DNA from: Taxillus chinensis
Taxonomy: Eukaryota > Streptophyta > Magnoliopsida > Santalales > Loranthaceae
Direction: 5' to 3'
DNA length: 64,000 nucleotides
Assembly (NCBI GenBank): GCA_023512835.1
Contig: CM042090.1
Span: 56,407,865-56,471,864, forward strand
Shown here: positions 12,318 to 23,770 of the stretch, piece by piece
Position numbering within the stretch: the first letter of the stretch is position 1
Layout: every line of letters starts with the position of its first letter
Made by a program: the position numbers and the translations under genes
The notes under the pieces: model-generated
Seen by the model: only the letters and a program-made list of their open reading frames with translations
What the model was told of the DNA's origin: nothing
Databases searched by the model: none

Positions 12318-12586
12318 GGGTGGAGGGGTGGCTGTCGGCTGGTGTATTTGTATTTCCTTTCAACTTATGACTTTTATTTATATTGAATGTGTTAATGAAA
12401 TGTGCTTGTGATGGGTATTTGTGACATGTGGATGTGTTTCCATAGATTGTGATGCATGTGGTTATGGACTGTGGTGGCACTATGTTATGTGCTATTGTGT
12501 ACAATGTGCGGTGTATGACCCATTTGGGTGTTGTGACTCGCCGTGTGGCAAATGGGTAGCTTGTTTGTTTTCCTCGTATGTCATTT

Positions 12587-12621
12587 CTTTTCGAGGACGA
12601 AAAGTCTTAAGGGGGAGAGGA
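12587..12621 (+). other. PPT-proximal palindrome and polypurine tract of GYP-B
   Basis: CTTTTCG AGGA CGAAAAG (12587-12604) forms a 7-bp-arm inverted repeat, followed by the purine run AAGGGGGAGAGGA ending at 12621, directly before the 3' LTR. The same pair occurs at 38271-38305 (GYP-A) and, reversed, at 28844-28878 (GYP-G). A second palindrome copy lies at 11962-11979. Confidence 0.75.
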
Positions 12622-13182
12622 TGTAAGGACCCGTACCTTGAGTTAGTCACAGTTTTGCCTTCTGAGTAGTTTTTCTAGATTTTGACCTAGTGAATGGGCT
12701 CAAATGAATTTATGTGCAAAAGGAAAGATGCTTAGAATGATGTCCTCTATCTACCACAGAAGTTTTAGGCCAAACAGACGTGTATGTGAGGTGCACGTGA
12801 AATGGGTCCAATTCACGTGCAAGTGTGGTTGTCTTCTAAATGATGCAAGGAGGCTAGGGGTGAAGTTTGAGAGCATTTGGAGTGCATATGGAGTTGCACG
12901 TGAATTGGGGAATTCACGTTCAAATTGGCGTGCAGCCATATTTTTGCATGGTTCCTTTGGTTTTGACATTCTAATGAACTTTCTCCAAAGGACCATGTTG
13001 AAATTCTGAGTATTTTGGCCTATATGGGTGCGGCAAGGTGCTAACTTGTGTAATCAAAACTACGTCGTTTTGATGCTGGGTTTCACTTAATCAAAACTAC
13101 GTCGTTTTGATGTTGTGTTGTCTATATAAGGAGGAGAAGCCCCTCTGTTTTAGGGTGAGGGTTTGTTGCTCCACCAGCCGTC

Positions 13183-13245
<63 letters not shown>

Positions 13246-14398
13246 AGGAGAGCTTCTGGTGGCTGCCGGAGCATCTTGCGTTGGTGGTCGGTGTCTTGCG
13301 TGGAAGCGGGAGCAGGAGAACACAGAAGGTAGGGGTTCTGTTCTTCCTAAGTCCTTCTCTGTCCTAGGGTTCCAGGGCAGATTTCTGGTTATACCTGTTA
13401 TATATAAATATGTAATCCATATAGGTGTGATCTCCTATATGGATGTTGGCCTTCAATGGCGATTTTGGTGTTTCTGGTGTTTGTGTGATGCATGAAAAGT
13501 GTTCGATAAAATGCCTGTATGACATGCCTGCTACATGTTTGAGAAAATGCCTGTGTGACTGGGTTTATGAGCCTGTGAATTTATGTACACCAACTATTTG
13601 GTTTTATACCTGTGAGGCTTTGCATGCTAAGTGTTTGGTGTTATGTCTGTGTGACTAAGTGTGGCTATGTGTGCTGTGTTCTTGGAACCCGGTGGCTGTG
13701 GAAGCCCGGGACTGTTCTTGGAACCCGGTGGGTCTGGAAGCCCGGACTGTTCTTGGAACCCGGTGGCCGTGGAAGCCCGGGACTGTTCTTGAAACCCGGT
13801 GGCTGTGGAAGCCTGGGACTGTTCTTGGAACCCGGTGGCCGTGGAAGCCCTGGAATCGTTCTTTGGAACCCGGTGGGTGTGGAAGCCCTGGAGTGTTTAT
13901 GTACCAGCCTGTGTATGATTGTATTTGCTGCTATAACCTTGTAATTATATCTGGTGGAATAATTGTATCACAACACAAAGACTTGTACACAAGGCATGTA
14001 GATATTAGGTGCATGGGATGGGTTGGGGAGACATGATCCCTCACTGAGCTGTGGTTGCTCACCCCTCCTACCATGTTGTTTTCTTTACGGAACCTACTAG
14101 GGCGTTAGGTGGGAACACCAAGGGGGAAGTCCTGCTTGTTGGCTTGCTTATTATTATTCGAGTTATACTGTTTTTCTTTATGTAAGCTTTGTAACCCCAG
14201 TGGGGAGATTGTAATGTGGAGTTCAATGTAATAAGAGTATGTTTCGGACGTATTTGCTATGTTTGGAGTCAATAAATATAAGATTGTTCTCTTAATATAA
14301 AGTGTGAGTTATATGTTGTATTCTAACCCCTCTGTCCAACTTGGGTAAAGGGGGGGTCACGTTCCGGTCTCCTCGGGTTGGAAATCCGGGGCGTGACA
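12622..14398 (+). repeat. 3' LTR of GYP-B
   Basis: 1777 bp, nearly identical to 4190-5958. Differences include a longer uninterrupted (GA)n tract (13185-13242) and unit differences in the six-unit 36-bp minisatellite (13679-13895). ACGT palindromes are at 13053 and 13090, TATA box at 13123-13129. Followed by the target duplication GTTGA. Confidence 0.9.
13679..13895 (+). repeat. 36-bp minisatellite in the GYP-B 3' LTR, six units
   Basis: Six units as in the 5' LTR, but individual units carry different substitutions (for example GGTGGGTCTGG in the second unit), so the two arrays have diverged or exchanged units since insertion. Confidence 0.88.
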
Positions 14399-14439
14399 GT
14401 TGAAAAGTTAAGTCTTCCACTCAACCATACTAAAGTAAA

Positions 14440-14770
14440 GAAGACACGGAGTAAGGAATCCGAACCACTCATTCAAGCGGAGTAAGGAAGCTAGATGCGG
14501 AGTAAGGAATCTGAACCACTCACTCATGCGGAGTAAGGATGTGCTGATACAGAGTAAGCCATCCGTTCCTTTAACTCATGCAGAGTAAGGAAACTAGATG
14601 CGGAGTAAGGAAGCGCTGATGCGGAGTAAGCACTCCGACCTTCTTCTTCATACGGAATAAGGAAGTGCTTACACGGAATAAGGATTCCACTACCAAATTG
14701 ATACGGAGTAAGCAATCAGTATTATGGAGTAAGGATCCGAGCTTAGTTTAGCATGGAGTAAGGAACCTTA
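14440..14770 (+). repeat. Degenerate CGGAGTAAGG repeats in the COP-C LTR
   Basis: Roughly a dozen copies of a short motif (CGGAGTAAGGAA and CGGAATAAGG variants) are spread over about 330 bp at irregular spacing in the U3 part. The same motif occurs at 4110-4170 and in the related LTR at 62660-62790. It may be an enhancer-like array; no function can be read directly. Confidence 0.75.
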
Positions 14771-15064
14771 CATCGGATTCAAGAAGACGTTACTTCAACT
14801 TATCTCTTCGTATTCAAAGTCACCAGCTTACTACTTCCCAATGTAAGACAAACTTGTTGAAAACCTAAAGCACCTTACACGTGGATCATCCGGATATGTG
14901 GACACCACTTTAACTACACTTGGGAACTTACAAAGTATCTTATACGTTACAAACCCAAGATCTTGAAGACCACATCCGCAGCAATTGAGGCAGAGAGATT
15001 TCCGAGAGATAGTATTGTGCACAATTTCCGGAACAAGAAGTTCCAAGGTTGTCTCTTGTGGATG

Positions 15065-15080
15065 TTGCTATAAATAGCAA
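15065..15080 (+). promoter_or_regulatory. TATA box of the COP-C LTR inside a palindrome
   Basis: TTGCTATAAATAGCAA is a perfect inverted repeat with a TATAAAT core, about 340 bp before the LTR end, a suitable position for the LTR promoter. Confidence 0.65.
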
Positions 15081-15412
15081 CACTTGTACATTTCTCTGAA
15101 TATATAAGTGAACGTGTAATAGTTTTGTGAATGTAAAAAAAAAAAGCTCATTGAGATCATAGAGGCTAGCGTGTGTGTACTTGTAAACAGAGTGCTAAAG
15201 AGTTGTTAAGTAGGTCTAGAAGCTTTCAAGCTTTAGTCTGCTTCCATTTTGTTGTACTTATCATACTGATAATAAAACAAAATACTTCCACTATCTGTTT
15301 ATCTTTTGCACTGATTCTATCTCTTAACCAGATAAGTGTTGTGCCAAAGAGTTGGTAAAGAGTTTCGATAAGAGCCTATTCACCCCCCTCTAGGCTCCAA
15401 GGGACCAACAAG

Positions 15413-15427
15413 TGGTATCAGAGCAAG
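15413..15427 (+). other. Primer binding site of COP-C
   Basis: TGGTATCAGAGCAAG, two bases after the LTR end CCAACA, complements plant initiator Met-tRNA. Confidence 0.88.
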
Positions 15428-15471
15428 TTCTATCTATTCAAAGTAGAGATCCCACTCTTTCTCTCTCATCA

Positions 15472-17320
15472 ATGGCCGAAGAAAGCAATATGCCATTCAA
15501 CACTCACCTTAACTCCAGAGGTACATAAGAGCCCCTCCCCAATTGTAGCAGCAGTGAAAATGTCGATCCACTTCAACCTGCTACTGCCACTGCTTCATAA
15601 CCACGGAGTTCTGGTTTCACTCTGACAAAGCCGCCAAAGTTCACACCTGAGCTTTTCTCCCAGTGGAAAGCTCGCATGAGAATGTTCATGGTTTGCCATG
15701 ATCATCTCATGTGGCCGTGTCTTCATTAGGAGATACCCACTTCGATGACAATCGAAGAACATAGAGTTAGAAGACCAAAGACTAATGCTAAACTCACCAA
15801 TGATGAAAGAGCCTGGCAATGTGCTAACGAAAAGGCTCTGGCATATGTTACGTCGTCTTTGAACTCTGAAGCTTTCACGGACGTCCAAGGCTGCACGACA
15901 GTGAAAGCTGTCTGGGTAAACTAACAATCCTCTATGAGGGAAGTCAATCCCAAATGCAGAATGTTATCTGTACTCTTAGACAGAACTTTGAGAGTTTAAA
16001 CCACAAACCTGGCGAATCTCTCGAGAGCATCTATCATAGATTTAGCAAGCTCATCCTTGAGCTAAAAACTATTAATGAGCATTATTCTCAATCTCAAATT
16101 AATGACAACTTTTTTCGCTCCTTGCCGGATCGCTACTACTCCAAGCAACTCCAGATGCAATACGACAAGAACTGGTAGTATGTTCCCCTTGAAGAACTGT
16201 ATGGAGAGCTACGGACTCACGAGGTTAGGTTTAAATACTCTGACCGAGACGAGAAAATAGCTCGGAAAGAAAAGGGGGTGGCTTTTAAAGCTACGGAATG
16301 TCTTAGCATACTTAGGAATGATGATACTGAAGAGTCCGAGAATTCTGACTCTGACGGTGAAGAGGAAATAGCTCTTCTCGTCAAATCCTTCGAGCGATTC
16401 CTACGGAAAAGCAGAAAAGGATTCAAAAGAGGCTCCTCATCGTCATTCCGAAGGAAGGAGCGATCGAAGTCCAGTTCCCAGGAATGCTATAACTGCGGGA
16501 AAACCGGTCACTAGGCCAAGGACTGTAAATCCAAATCTAAAGTGGCCGAGAAAAGTGACAAGGTTACGCCTCACCGCTCCACCTCAGACAACAGCAAGAA
16601 CAAGAGGAAGGCGTTCATTGCAAAGTACGTCAGTGGCTCGGAAGAAGAGGAGGAATCCTCGGATGATAAGCCAACTCCTAAGCCGAACGTCTGCCTCAGG
16701 ACAAATACTGAGGTACCTTTGATCTTTGAGCTTATGAGTAAATTAGAATCTCTTATTATTGAACGTGATCATGAAAAGAATAAGAGACTAATAATTACTC
16801 AAATGTACAAAGATATGGAAAGTCAGAACAAACGTCTTGAGATTACTGTTGCTAGACTAGAAAAAAACATAACTGACTTCAGGGGTAAAGAGGCTTGGTA
16901 TCATGATCTAAGAGCTGAAAATCACTTGATAAATACCAACCTAACTGGCCTAAAAGTGATTATGAAACGTCTCGAAAATGAACTTGAACAGGAAAAGGAA
17001 ATAAATCGTAAGTGGCTAAAATCCGTAGAAATAGCCTCTACTTTTAGAACTGATCCAGACAACATCCGAGTCAAACTTGGCCTAGGCTCCGAACCATCGA
17101 CCTCCACACAGACTATTGAGTGTCCTCCAGATTTTATTCCGAAACTAACCAACCTATACCCTGTTAGTACGTCTAAATCATTGGATGGTTTCATTTCAGG
17201 TGGCACCATAGTCTATGATTGTGGAAACAAGTTTCTCCTAACCGCCCGAAACAAGTTTGGGCACCAAAAGCGTAAATTGTTGTTTTACAGGAACATCTCT
17301 GGTGCATTGCCAAATCACTT
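15472..17320 (+). pseudogene. COP-C gag with zinc knuckle and coiled coil
   Basis: The likely start is ATG at 15472 (MAEESNMPFN), 61 bases past the LTR. Readable pieces are KPPKFTPELFSQWKARM (about 15625), the capsid-like NFESLNHKPGESLESIYHRF (about 15980) and an acidic Ser/Glu-rich part. The CCHC knuckle CYNCGKTGH-stop-AKDC (16485-16526) has a stop where Trp is usual. A long Leu/Glu/Lys-rich helix (about 16730-17020) looks like a coiled coil. Early stops near 15527 and 15599 and a frameshift near 15920 break the N-terminal half. Gag normally packages the RNA; this copy cannot make a full protein. Confidence 0.82.
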
Positions 17321-19418
17321 GAAGTTAAAGATCAATCAAAGCAAGTGGATCCTCGATAGTGGATGCTCCGGACATATGACGGGTGATCAGTCTCTGCTCG
17401 TTGATGTTACTGACAAACGAGGCCCATCCGTATCATATGGGGACAACAACAAAGGTAAGACTGTGGGGTATGGCCCTTTAACCAATAGCTGTGTATCAAT
17501 CATTAGAGTTGCACTAGTCGAAGGTTTGAAGCATAATCTGTTGAGTGTCAGTAATTTATGTGACAAAGGATTTACTGTCTCTTTTATGTCCAACACCTGC
17601 ACAGTGAGGGAAAACCTATCCGGAGATGTTAAGTTATTCAGATCAAGAGATGGGGACATATACTCAATGGTCTTAAGAAATAATTCTTCTGACCCTGTAT
17701 GCTTCCTCACTACAGCATCAGATGAAGAAAGTTGGCTATGGCACAAGCGGTGCGCACATTTAAATTTTAAGACTCTGTCTAAATTAGCGTTGCTCGATTT
17801 GGTTACTGGTCTACCCAAACATAAATACTCCAGAGATACTCTCTGTCGAGAATGTTAACTTGGCAAACAGACCAAACATAGTTTTAAGAGCAAATCAGTT
17901 AATTCAATAACTGCTCCCTTACAACTTCTTCATATGGAACTCTGCGGTCCCATTTCTGTTCCTTCACTAGCTGGTGCAAGATATACCCTTGTGGTTATCG
18001 ATCACTTCACCAAGTACACATGGGTGATGTTCCTGAAGTCTAAGGATCAAACCTTTGAACATCTTGTAGATCTCTTCAACTGGATAAGTAACTCAAAAGG
18101 ACTGAGCATTAAATGCATCAGGAATGACCATGGTACAGAATTTGATTTTTTGGATATGAGATCATATTGTTCTGAATAGGGCATTCAATACAACTTCTCT
18201 GCGCCCAGAATTCCACAACAAAATGGGGTAGCTGAGCGCAAGAATCGCACTTTAGTCGAGGCTGGTATATCTATGCTTGCAGGGGAAAAGCTTCCTCTCA
18301 GTCTATGGGCTGAAGCTGTGTCTACTGCCTGCTACGTTCAGAATAGAACTCTAATAAATAAATTTATCATGAAAACACCCTATGAGATGTGGAGAGGACG
18401 AAAGGCCTCAATTTCACATTTTCGAGCTTTTGGATGTACTTGCTACGTACTGAACAACGGCAAAAAATCCCGGAATAAATTTGAACCAAAATCTAATGAT
18501 GTGATATTTGTCGGATACTCACTACATAGTAAGGCTTATCGAATCATCAATAGAAAACTTTTTAACGTTGAAGAATCTATCCATGTGACTTTTGATGAAA
18601 CTAACTTAGTTTGGTCAAAAGTTTGTTCTTCAAGTTCTAATATGCAGGATAAGGACGATAACATCGACTATTCAAAGTTTATGAATGTTCCTGTCATTCC
18701 CACTAACCAATCACGTAGCATCAGTGAAGTACGAAGAAATGATACGGATGATGCTACGGACGAATCAGACTGTGGACTTCCATTCAACTCCGGACACATT
18801 CTTACGGATATCCAAAACTCCGGAGTACCCTCAAGTCCTTCCGGACCAGTTAATACTGGAAGCAATAGTGCCGAAGAACCACCAAATACTTCCGAACCTG
18901 TTAATACGGAAATAACTGACCCGGAAGAAGTTCATCCAGCGGACGAACCTGAACCACCTGGTCTGGGTTAACTTCAAATTATTGAGGATCTACCTTCACA
19001 TGCGCAGAACTACAGGTGGACAAGAAACAACCCTTCAGATCAAGTGATCGGTGATCCTACTGTTGGTGTAAAAACAAGAGCAGCCACCTCCAACATGTGT
19101 CTTTACTCATGCTTTCTATCACAAGTAGAACCAAAGGTGGTGGATGAAGCTCTTCAAGATTCCAACTGGGTAGATGCTATGCAAGAAGAGCTTAATCAAT
19201 TCAAGAGGAATGAAGTGTGGACATTAGTACCAAGGCTAAAGTCTCAACAAGTCATAGGCGTTAAATGGGTGATCCAGAAGAAACTAGATACGGATGGAAT
19301 AGTAATCCGGAACAAAACCCAACTGGTAGCCAAGGGTTATCATCAAGAAGAAGGAATAGATTATGACGAAACCTTTGCTCCAGTAGCAAGACTTGAGGCA
19401 ATTAGAATGTTTTTGGCG
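17321..19418 (+). pseudogene. COP-C pol, first part: protease, integrase, start of RT
   Basis: Protease: WILDSGCSGHMTG (DSG active site) near 17347. The pre-integrase His/Cys site is HKRCAHLNFKTL ... CREC (17742-17855), with a stop replacing the next residue. Integrase: MELCGPISVPSL, YTLVVIDHFTKYTWV and RNDHGTEFD, then RIPQQNGVAERKNRTL after a stop near 18177. The connecting C-terminal part is open from 18273 to 18971 (GRKASISHFRAFGC, GYSLHSKAYRI). RT starts near 19155 ([40 protein letters not shown]) and is cut after LAYA at 19418-19423 by GYP-A. It continues at 42030 with FYQNFIVYQ. Confidence 0.9.
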
Positions 19419-20534
19419 TATGCTGTAATGACCCGCATTTTTGGGATGTGAGGAGTCAGTCACGGTTTTGCCATTTTGGGTGGAAATTGTTGGGTTTTAG
19501 GGAGTTTTCTTTCCACACTCTTTGGCTTAATCATCTTGTATGTTGATAAGCAAGCAAGAGGCAAAGTTTGAGCCCAATTGGGAGTGCACGTGAGAATGCA
19601 CGTGAGAATGTTTTTCACGTGCAAGGAGATTTTTGCATGGGAGCCTTCCTGATGTTGTTCCAAGGCTTTTGGTGAAATTCTAGAGCATTTGGAGGTGCCC
19701 GTGAGAATACACGTGAGAATGCTTTCTCACGTGCAGCCCCCATTACCTTTGTTTTGTTGTTCTAATCCTCTTTTGCTAAAGGACCATGGTGAAATTATAA
19801 GTGCTTTGTTCTGTGTGGTTGCAAAAATGTTATAGTCTGTCATCAAAACTACGTCGTTTTGATGTTGGGATTCATTTAATCAAAACTACGTCGTTTTGGG
19901 GTTTGAGTTGTCTATATAAAGAGGTGAAGACTCCTTGTTTTAGGTTTAGGGTTCTCTTTAGCTGCTGCAGCCGTCGTAGAGAGAGAGAGAGAGAGAGAGA
20001 GCTAGAGAGAGGGAAGGAAGGGGAGCTGCTAGTTGCTGCCGGAGCGTCTTGCGTGGGGAGGACGGCGTCTAGTGCGGGAGCAAGGAGGATCTTCTTTAAG
20101 GTAGGGGTTCTGTCTTTCCTGGTTTGTTCCGGGGTTAGGCCCTGTGGATATTTTGTAAAGTTTCCACTGTTATTGCTATAATACCTATATGTAAATTCAT
20201 ATAGGTGTGATCTCCTATATGAATGTTGGCCTTCAATGGCGTTTTTGGTGTGTTTCTGGTGTTAGTGTGATGCATGTAAAGTGTTCGATAAAATGCCTGT
20301 GTGACATGCCTGTTAAATGTTTGACAAAATGCCTGTGTGTATATGCCCATTACATGTTTGAGAAAACGCCGGTGCGGCTGGGTTCATGAGCCTGTGAACG
20401 TATGCACGCTACATGTTTGATACTGTGTCTGTGAAGTTATGCACACCAAGTGTTTGATTTTATACCTGTGAGGCTATACATGCTAAGTGTTTGATGTTAT
20501 GTCTGTGTGACTATGTGTGGCTATGTGTGCTGTG

Positions 20535-20722
20535 TTTTGTGAAACCCGGTAGCTGTGTAAGCTCGGGGCTGTTTTGTGAAACCCGGTAGCTGTGGAAGCT
20601 CGGGACTGTTTTGTGGAAACCGGTAGCTATGGAAGCTCGGGACTATTCGGTGAAACCCGGTAGCTGTGGAAGCTCGAGCCTATTTTATAAAACCCGATGG
20701 CTGTAGAAGCCCGGGATTGTAA
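20535..20722 (+). repeat. 36-bp minisatellite in the GYP-A 5' LTR, five units
   Basis: Five units with core AACCCGGTAGCTGTGGAAG. The 3' LTR of the same element has only two (39421-39493), although both LTRs were identical when the element inserted. Confidence 0.85.
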
Positions 20723-21780
20723 ATGTTACCCTGTGTGGCTGTGAACATGTTAGCTTGTGTGCCTGTGGCAAAAGTTGTACATGTGACTTGTGTGTTGATG
20801 CTTGATTGGATTATAAACTACTCACTACAAGAAATCAAGCCTACCGTAACATTAAATAATAACAGTATTAAAAAAGTATTACGATAACTATGTATTTAGA
20901 AGAAAAAACACGGCGCCAACCTTGTGCGCCATATTTTGATGAAACTTGTATTACCGCCCACTATCCCGCACATATTTTGATGTAACTTAATGCTACCGCT
21001 CATTGCCACCATCTCCAATAATTCTAAAATAAAAAATAAAAACTTTCACTCATGCTCCATATACACTACTACAGTTATTAGCTCTGGCGAAATATTGGCG
21101 ATTGCAAGGAGATCTTGTTCTTCCACAGTCGCGGCTAACCCGATTGATAGAAGCTTGCCTCTGCGCAATCGATTGAGTTCCCTCAATTCGTTATTCGTAT
21201 TGGTCAACGCTTTTATACCTTACTACCTTCTCCATTTTTTGCAGATCTATCCCGCATGGCGTGTCTTCGTCTAGTCGAGTAGGCATTTTAGGGTTCAGCA
21301 GGGTGTTCCCTCTGTGGCTGCTACGAGATAGGGACGCTTGAGGGGCACTGGTGTCTGCGGGTCGAGTTGCTGGTCTCCGACGGTGGCCCTCGCTGCGTGA
21401 AGACAATCTGCCTGTGTGCCTCCCCGTGGAGTGTGCTGCAGCGCGCGGCGGCTCTAGCATCTGAGCTTCGTCCCCCCTCCACGCAAGCTAATGCCCTGAG
21501 GCCGATCTCCCCCTGCAGTCTCTTCTTGCTTTCAGCAGCGGTCGCGGGTCAAGGTGCTTCGCAGGCAGCTCTTGGCGGGATCTTCCGTCCATGCTCGTCT
21601 TCATCGTCCTTTACGACCACTTCTTCGTCCCGTTCATACCATCCTCCAGCGGATATGTGTTGGCCTCATCCTCTATTTTTTTTTTGTCATTTTGTTTAAA
21701 GTTCTGTTATTTGAATGAGATGATTAATGGAAATTTGTGTGTGCGTGCGTGTATGTGGGTGGATGAAGAGGAAATTCCCT

Positions 21781-22144
21781 AACTTTCTATTCCCAATAGA
21801 AGTGAAGAACATTCATAGGGCCAAACATGGTAGCGACAGTGGCGTGTACGAAACGAAAGGAAGGTATGATTTTACCGTCTTTTGTTTTGCCTAATGCCTA
21901 TGGTTATTGGATTTTGAACCACCTTTATAGGTTGTTTTGTTTGTTACTCGTAGCTAGTTCTTGTTTCGTATTACATTACGTGGTACATTGTCTTCTTTTA
22001 CTTAATTCTTTGTCTGCACCAACAAATGTCAACCAAGCATGGTTTTTCTCACTCATTTATGGACGAATTAAAGTCACCGGATAGATTGCAGTATTTTTTG
22101 TTCATCTTAATTGGGTCTTCTATAATTACTTAATTAATTCTTTC

Positions 22145-22189
<45 letters not shown>

Positions 22190-22313
22190 TTGTTGCTTCC
22201 AAGTCTGAAAAGATATTCAACAAGTTTGTGCTTACCAGGAAGGATGCCTTAACTTTAGAAGAGGTCAAAGCAATGTTAAAGGCTAACAGTGAAGTGAAGG
22301 ACTATAAGGGCCG
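21781..22313 (+). pseudogene. Captured caleosin/peroxygenase exon fragments
   Basis: Two exon-like pieces are separated by intron-like sequence with a (TA)n tract at 22149-22187. The first (about 21781-21863) reads [18 protein letters not shown] then GVYETKGR, matching the conserved caleosin segment around [12 protein letters not shown]. The second (about 22189-22313, after an AG acceptor) reads KSEKIFNKFVLTRKDALT then LEEVKAMLKANSEVKDYKG, matching the following part of plant caleosins (EIF.K ... DALT.EE...MLKAN...D.KG). Both are followed by GGTATG, a plausible splice donor. The calcium-binding and haem-binding N-terminal parts and the C-terminus are absent and the joined frame appears disturbed, so this is a captured fragment. 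Caleosins are oil-body or ER peroxygenases. Confidence 0.8.
22149..22187. repeat. (TA)n microsatellite
   Basis: About 19 TA units in the intron-like sequence between the captured caleosin exons. Confidence 0.95.
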
Positions 22314-23014
22314 GTATGTAATGTAAACTTTAAAATACTAGGTGTCTTAGCTTTTTAGTATTGTGTATTCATATTGTAATAATATTAATTGCATCACCTT
22401 ATTCCGGTTGCGAATTCAATTCAGCTATGAATCTTCTCGCTTAATATATATGTGTGTTTGATTGAATAATTTAGATGCCTACTCTCATTCATTGGAAAAG
22501 AATACATGAGATTGGGCGAAAGTGTAATCATTGTTTGAAATTTTGGGTTACTGCAAAAAATGCATAATTTAGAAAGCATTTAAAGTGATAATCACAATAA
22601 TAAGCATATAATTCTGTATGTCTGGCTCATGGGTTACAGCAAAAAAGCTGAAGAACATATATAGAAAGCCCTAGTGGCCTCTGAAAGAAGTATTTATGAA
22701 CTTTACCTCTTCAACATCCGAACCAATTCTCTGATTGCAGGCTGAGTTGTTTCATAGGTTGTAACTCACATTGAAGTGTAACCCAGAGTCCTGACTTTAC
22801 CTTGGTCCTTAGCTCGAAAATGTTGATGTCAGGTTGTAGTTTTTGGATCTTTAACCATGACTTGGTAACATGGTAAAGGCTTCTCGGACCTCAGCTTGGT
22901 TGAGCCTAAATGACATCGACCTCTCCAAACCTTTGTAGTTGCAGCGTTAACTCACCTAATACAAATTAAAAAATCAGTTTGACTTCACTTATGAGATTTT
23001 AAAATTTATTTCAG

Positions 23015-23770
23015 GCTGCCAAAGTTGTTGTGTTAGCTGAGAAGCTTGTCATTACTTTGTCTTCAGTGTATCACAAGCCCCCAGAAGCATTTGTTACCCG
23101 AGTGAAAACTACGGCCTAAAGAACTGAAGATGATTATCCTTCAGGTAGTGAGACAGGTTATTCTGAATCTTCTTCTAATGCAGTTGATAGTGTTGCCTTG
23201 CCTCAAGCTACCACAAGTGGAACTCCATATACAGCTAAAAGGCAGCCAACCTCTGCTCCAGTAGTACCTGCACCTGCAACTTCTGTTCCAGATCTACTTA
23301 GTGACTTGACTGGGATAGATAATGCTATTGTGCCTACTGATCAACTTCCATCACCTTCTGGGTTAGTATTATATATTTTATGAACTGTCTAATGACCTGT
23401 TATGTATTTTTGTTTGGCAATAATTTATGGTTTCATGATTCAGTTTAATAAGAATACACTTCGTCTTGCAGCTGGTGGACTGCTTCAAGTAGTTATTCTC
23501 TGTGGTTTGGCAAATGGGGCCTGATGTAAAATAATTTAATTTCCTGTGCATGGTTACCAGATCCCACAAATTTAACCTGGGACATCTGCAAGAACTCTTC
23601 TTCCAATGGTTTTGTTCCTGAATGTAGTTGCTGGCCCTCCAAACTCGGCTCGTAGGTTGGTTGTTGTTAAAAATGGTCAACAACCAGGATGGTACTTCAA
23701 TGACAAAATCTCATTGTCGCTTTTTTTCCCGAAGATGGCAAAAGGAATGTGCAAGCTTTTTAGAGGTATC
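23015..23770 (+). pseudogene. Captured beta-adaptin exon fragments
   Basis: After a TTTCAG acceptor, 23015-23361 encodes AAKVVVLAEKLVI, then TLSSVYHKPPEAFVTRVKTT, a stop, [17 protein letters not shown] and a Pro/Ala/Thr-rich hinge ending [16 protein letters not shown]. This matches the hinge of plant beta-adaptin (AP-1/AP-2 large subunit). Relative to what I know of the family, about 25 residues before TLSSVYHK are missing. A second piece near 23440-23490 reads FNKNTLRLAAGGLLQV and a third near 23585-23740 reads [18 protein letters not shown] and [17 protein letters not shown], from the ear domain. Frame breaks between pieces and the internal stop make it a pseudogene. The parent gene works in clathrin-coated vesicle formation. 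Confidence 0.88.

Larger units (their letters stand above)
8106..12607 (+). other. GYP-B internal region without intact genes
   Basis: No long frame and no gag, protease, RT or integrase motif was found. The start (8106-8520) is the same leader as in GYP-A downstream of its primer site. A 93-codon frame at 8734-9012 ends with a charged helix (VIQELKDEIRQLIKSEV) faintly like the GYP-A gag N-terminal helix (about 26610-26690), perhaps a gag remnant. A (TA)n microsatellite lies at 9602-9648. The remainder is G/T-rich on the plus strand with many TGTG runs. Confidence 0.55.
4190..14398 (+). mobile_element. GYP-B: coding-poor gypsy element (LARD-like) in the COP-C LTR
   Basis: Two LTRs (4190-5958 and 12622-14398) flank an internal region with a Met-tRNA primer binding site (5962) and a polypurine tract (12608-12621). 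The 5-bp target duplication GTTGA is at 4185-4189 and 14399-14403. After subtracting the nested solo LTR at 6161-8100, the internal region is about 4.7 kb but has no gag-pol; only the last codons of a Tekay-type pol (12228-12317) and the 3' untranslated part, shared with GYP-A, are recognisable. It would need proteins from a relative to move. Near-identity of the LTRs, judged by eye, suggests a fairly young insertion. Confidence 0.88.
3821..15410 (+). repeat. 5' LTR of COP-C, interrupted by GYP-B
   Basis: LTR sequence is 3821-4189 plus 14404-15410, about 1376 bp, starting TGTTGG and ending CCAACA (TG...CA). The right part carries many copies of CGGAGTAAGG-type motifs, a TATA box in a palindrome, a short poly-A stretch near 15137 and the R/U5 part up to the primer binding site. 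A related LTR lies at 62450. Confidence 0.85.

Noticed and set aside
21191..21699. Frames on both strands in the GC-rich part of the CACTA element
   Set aside because: Open frames on both strands in GC-rich DNA with no motif; no transposase signature could be read.
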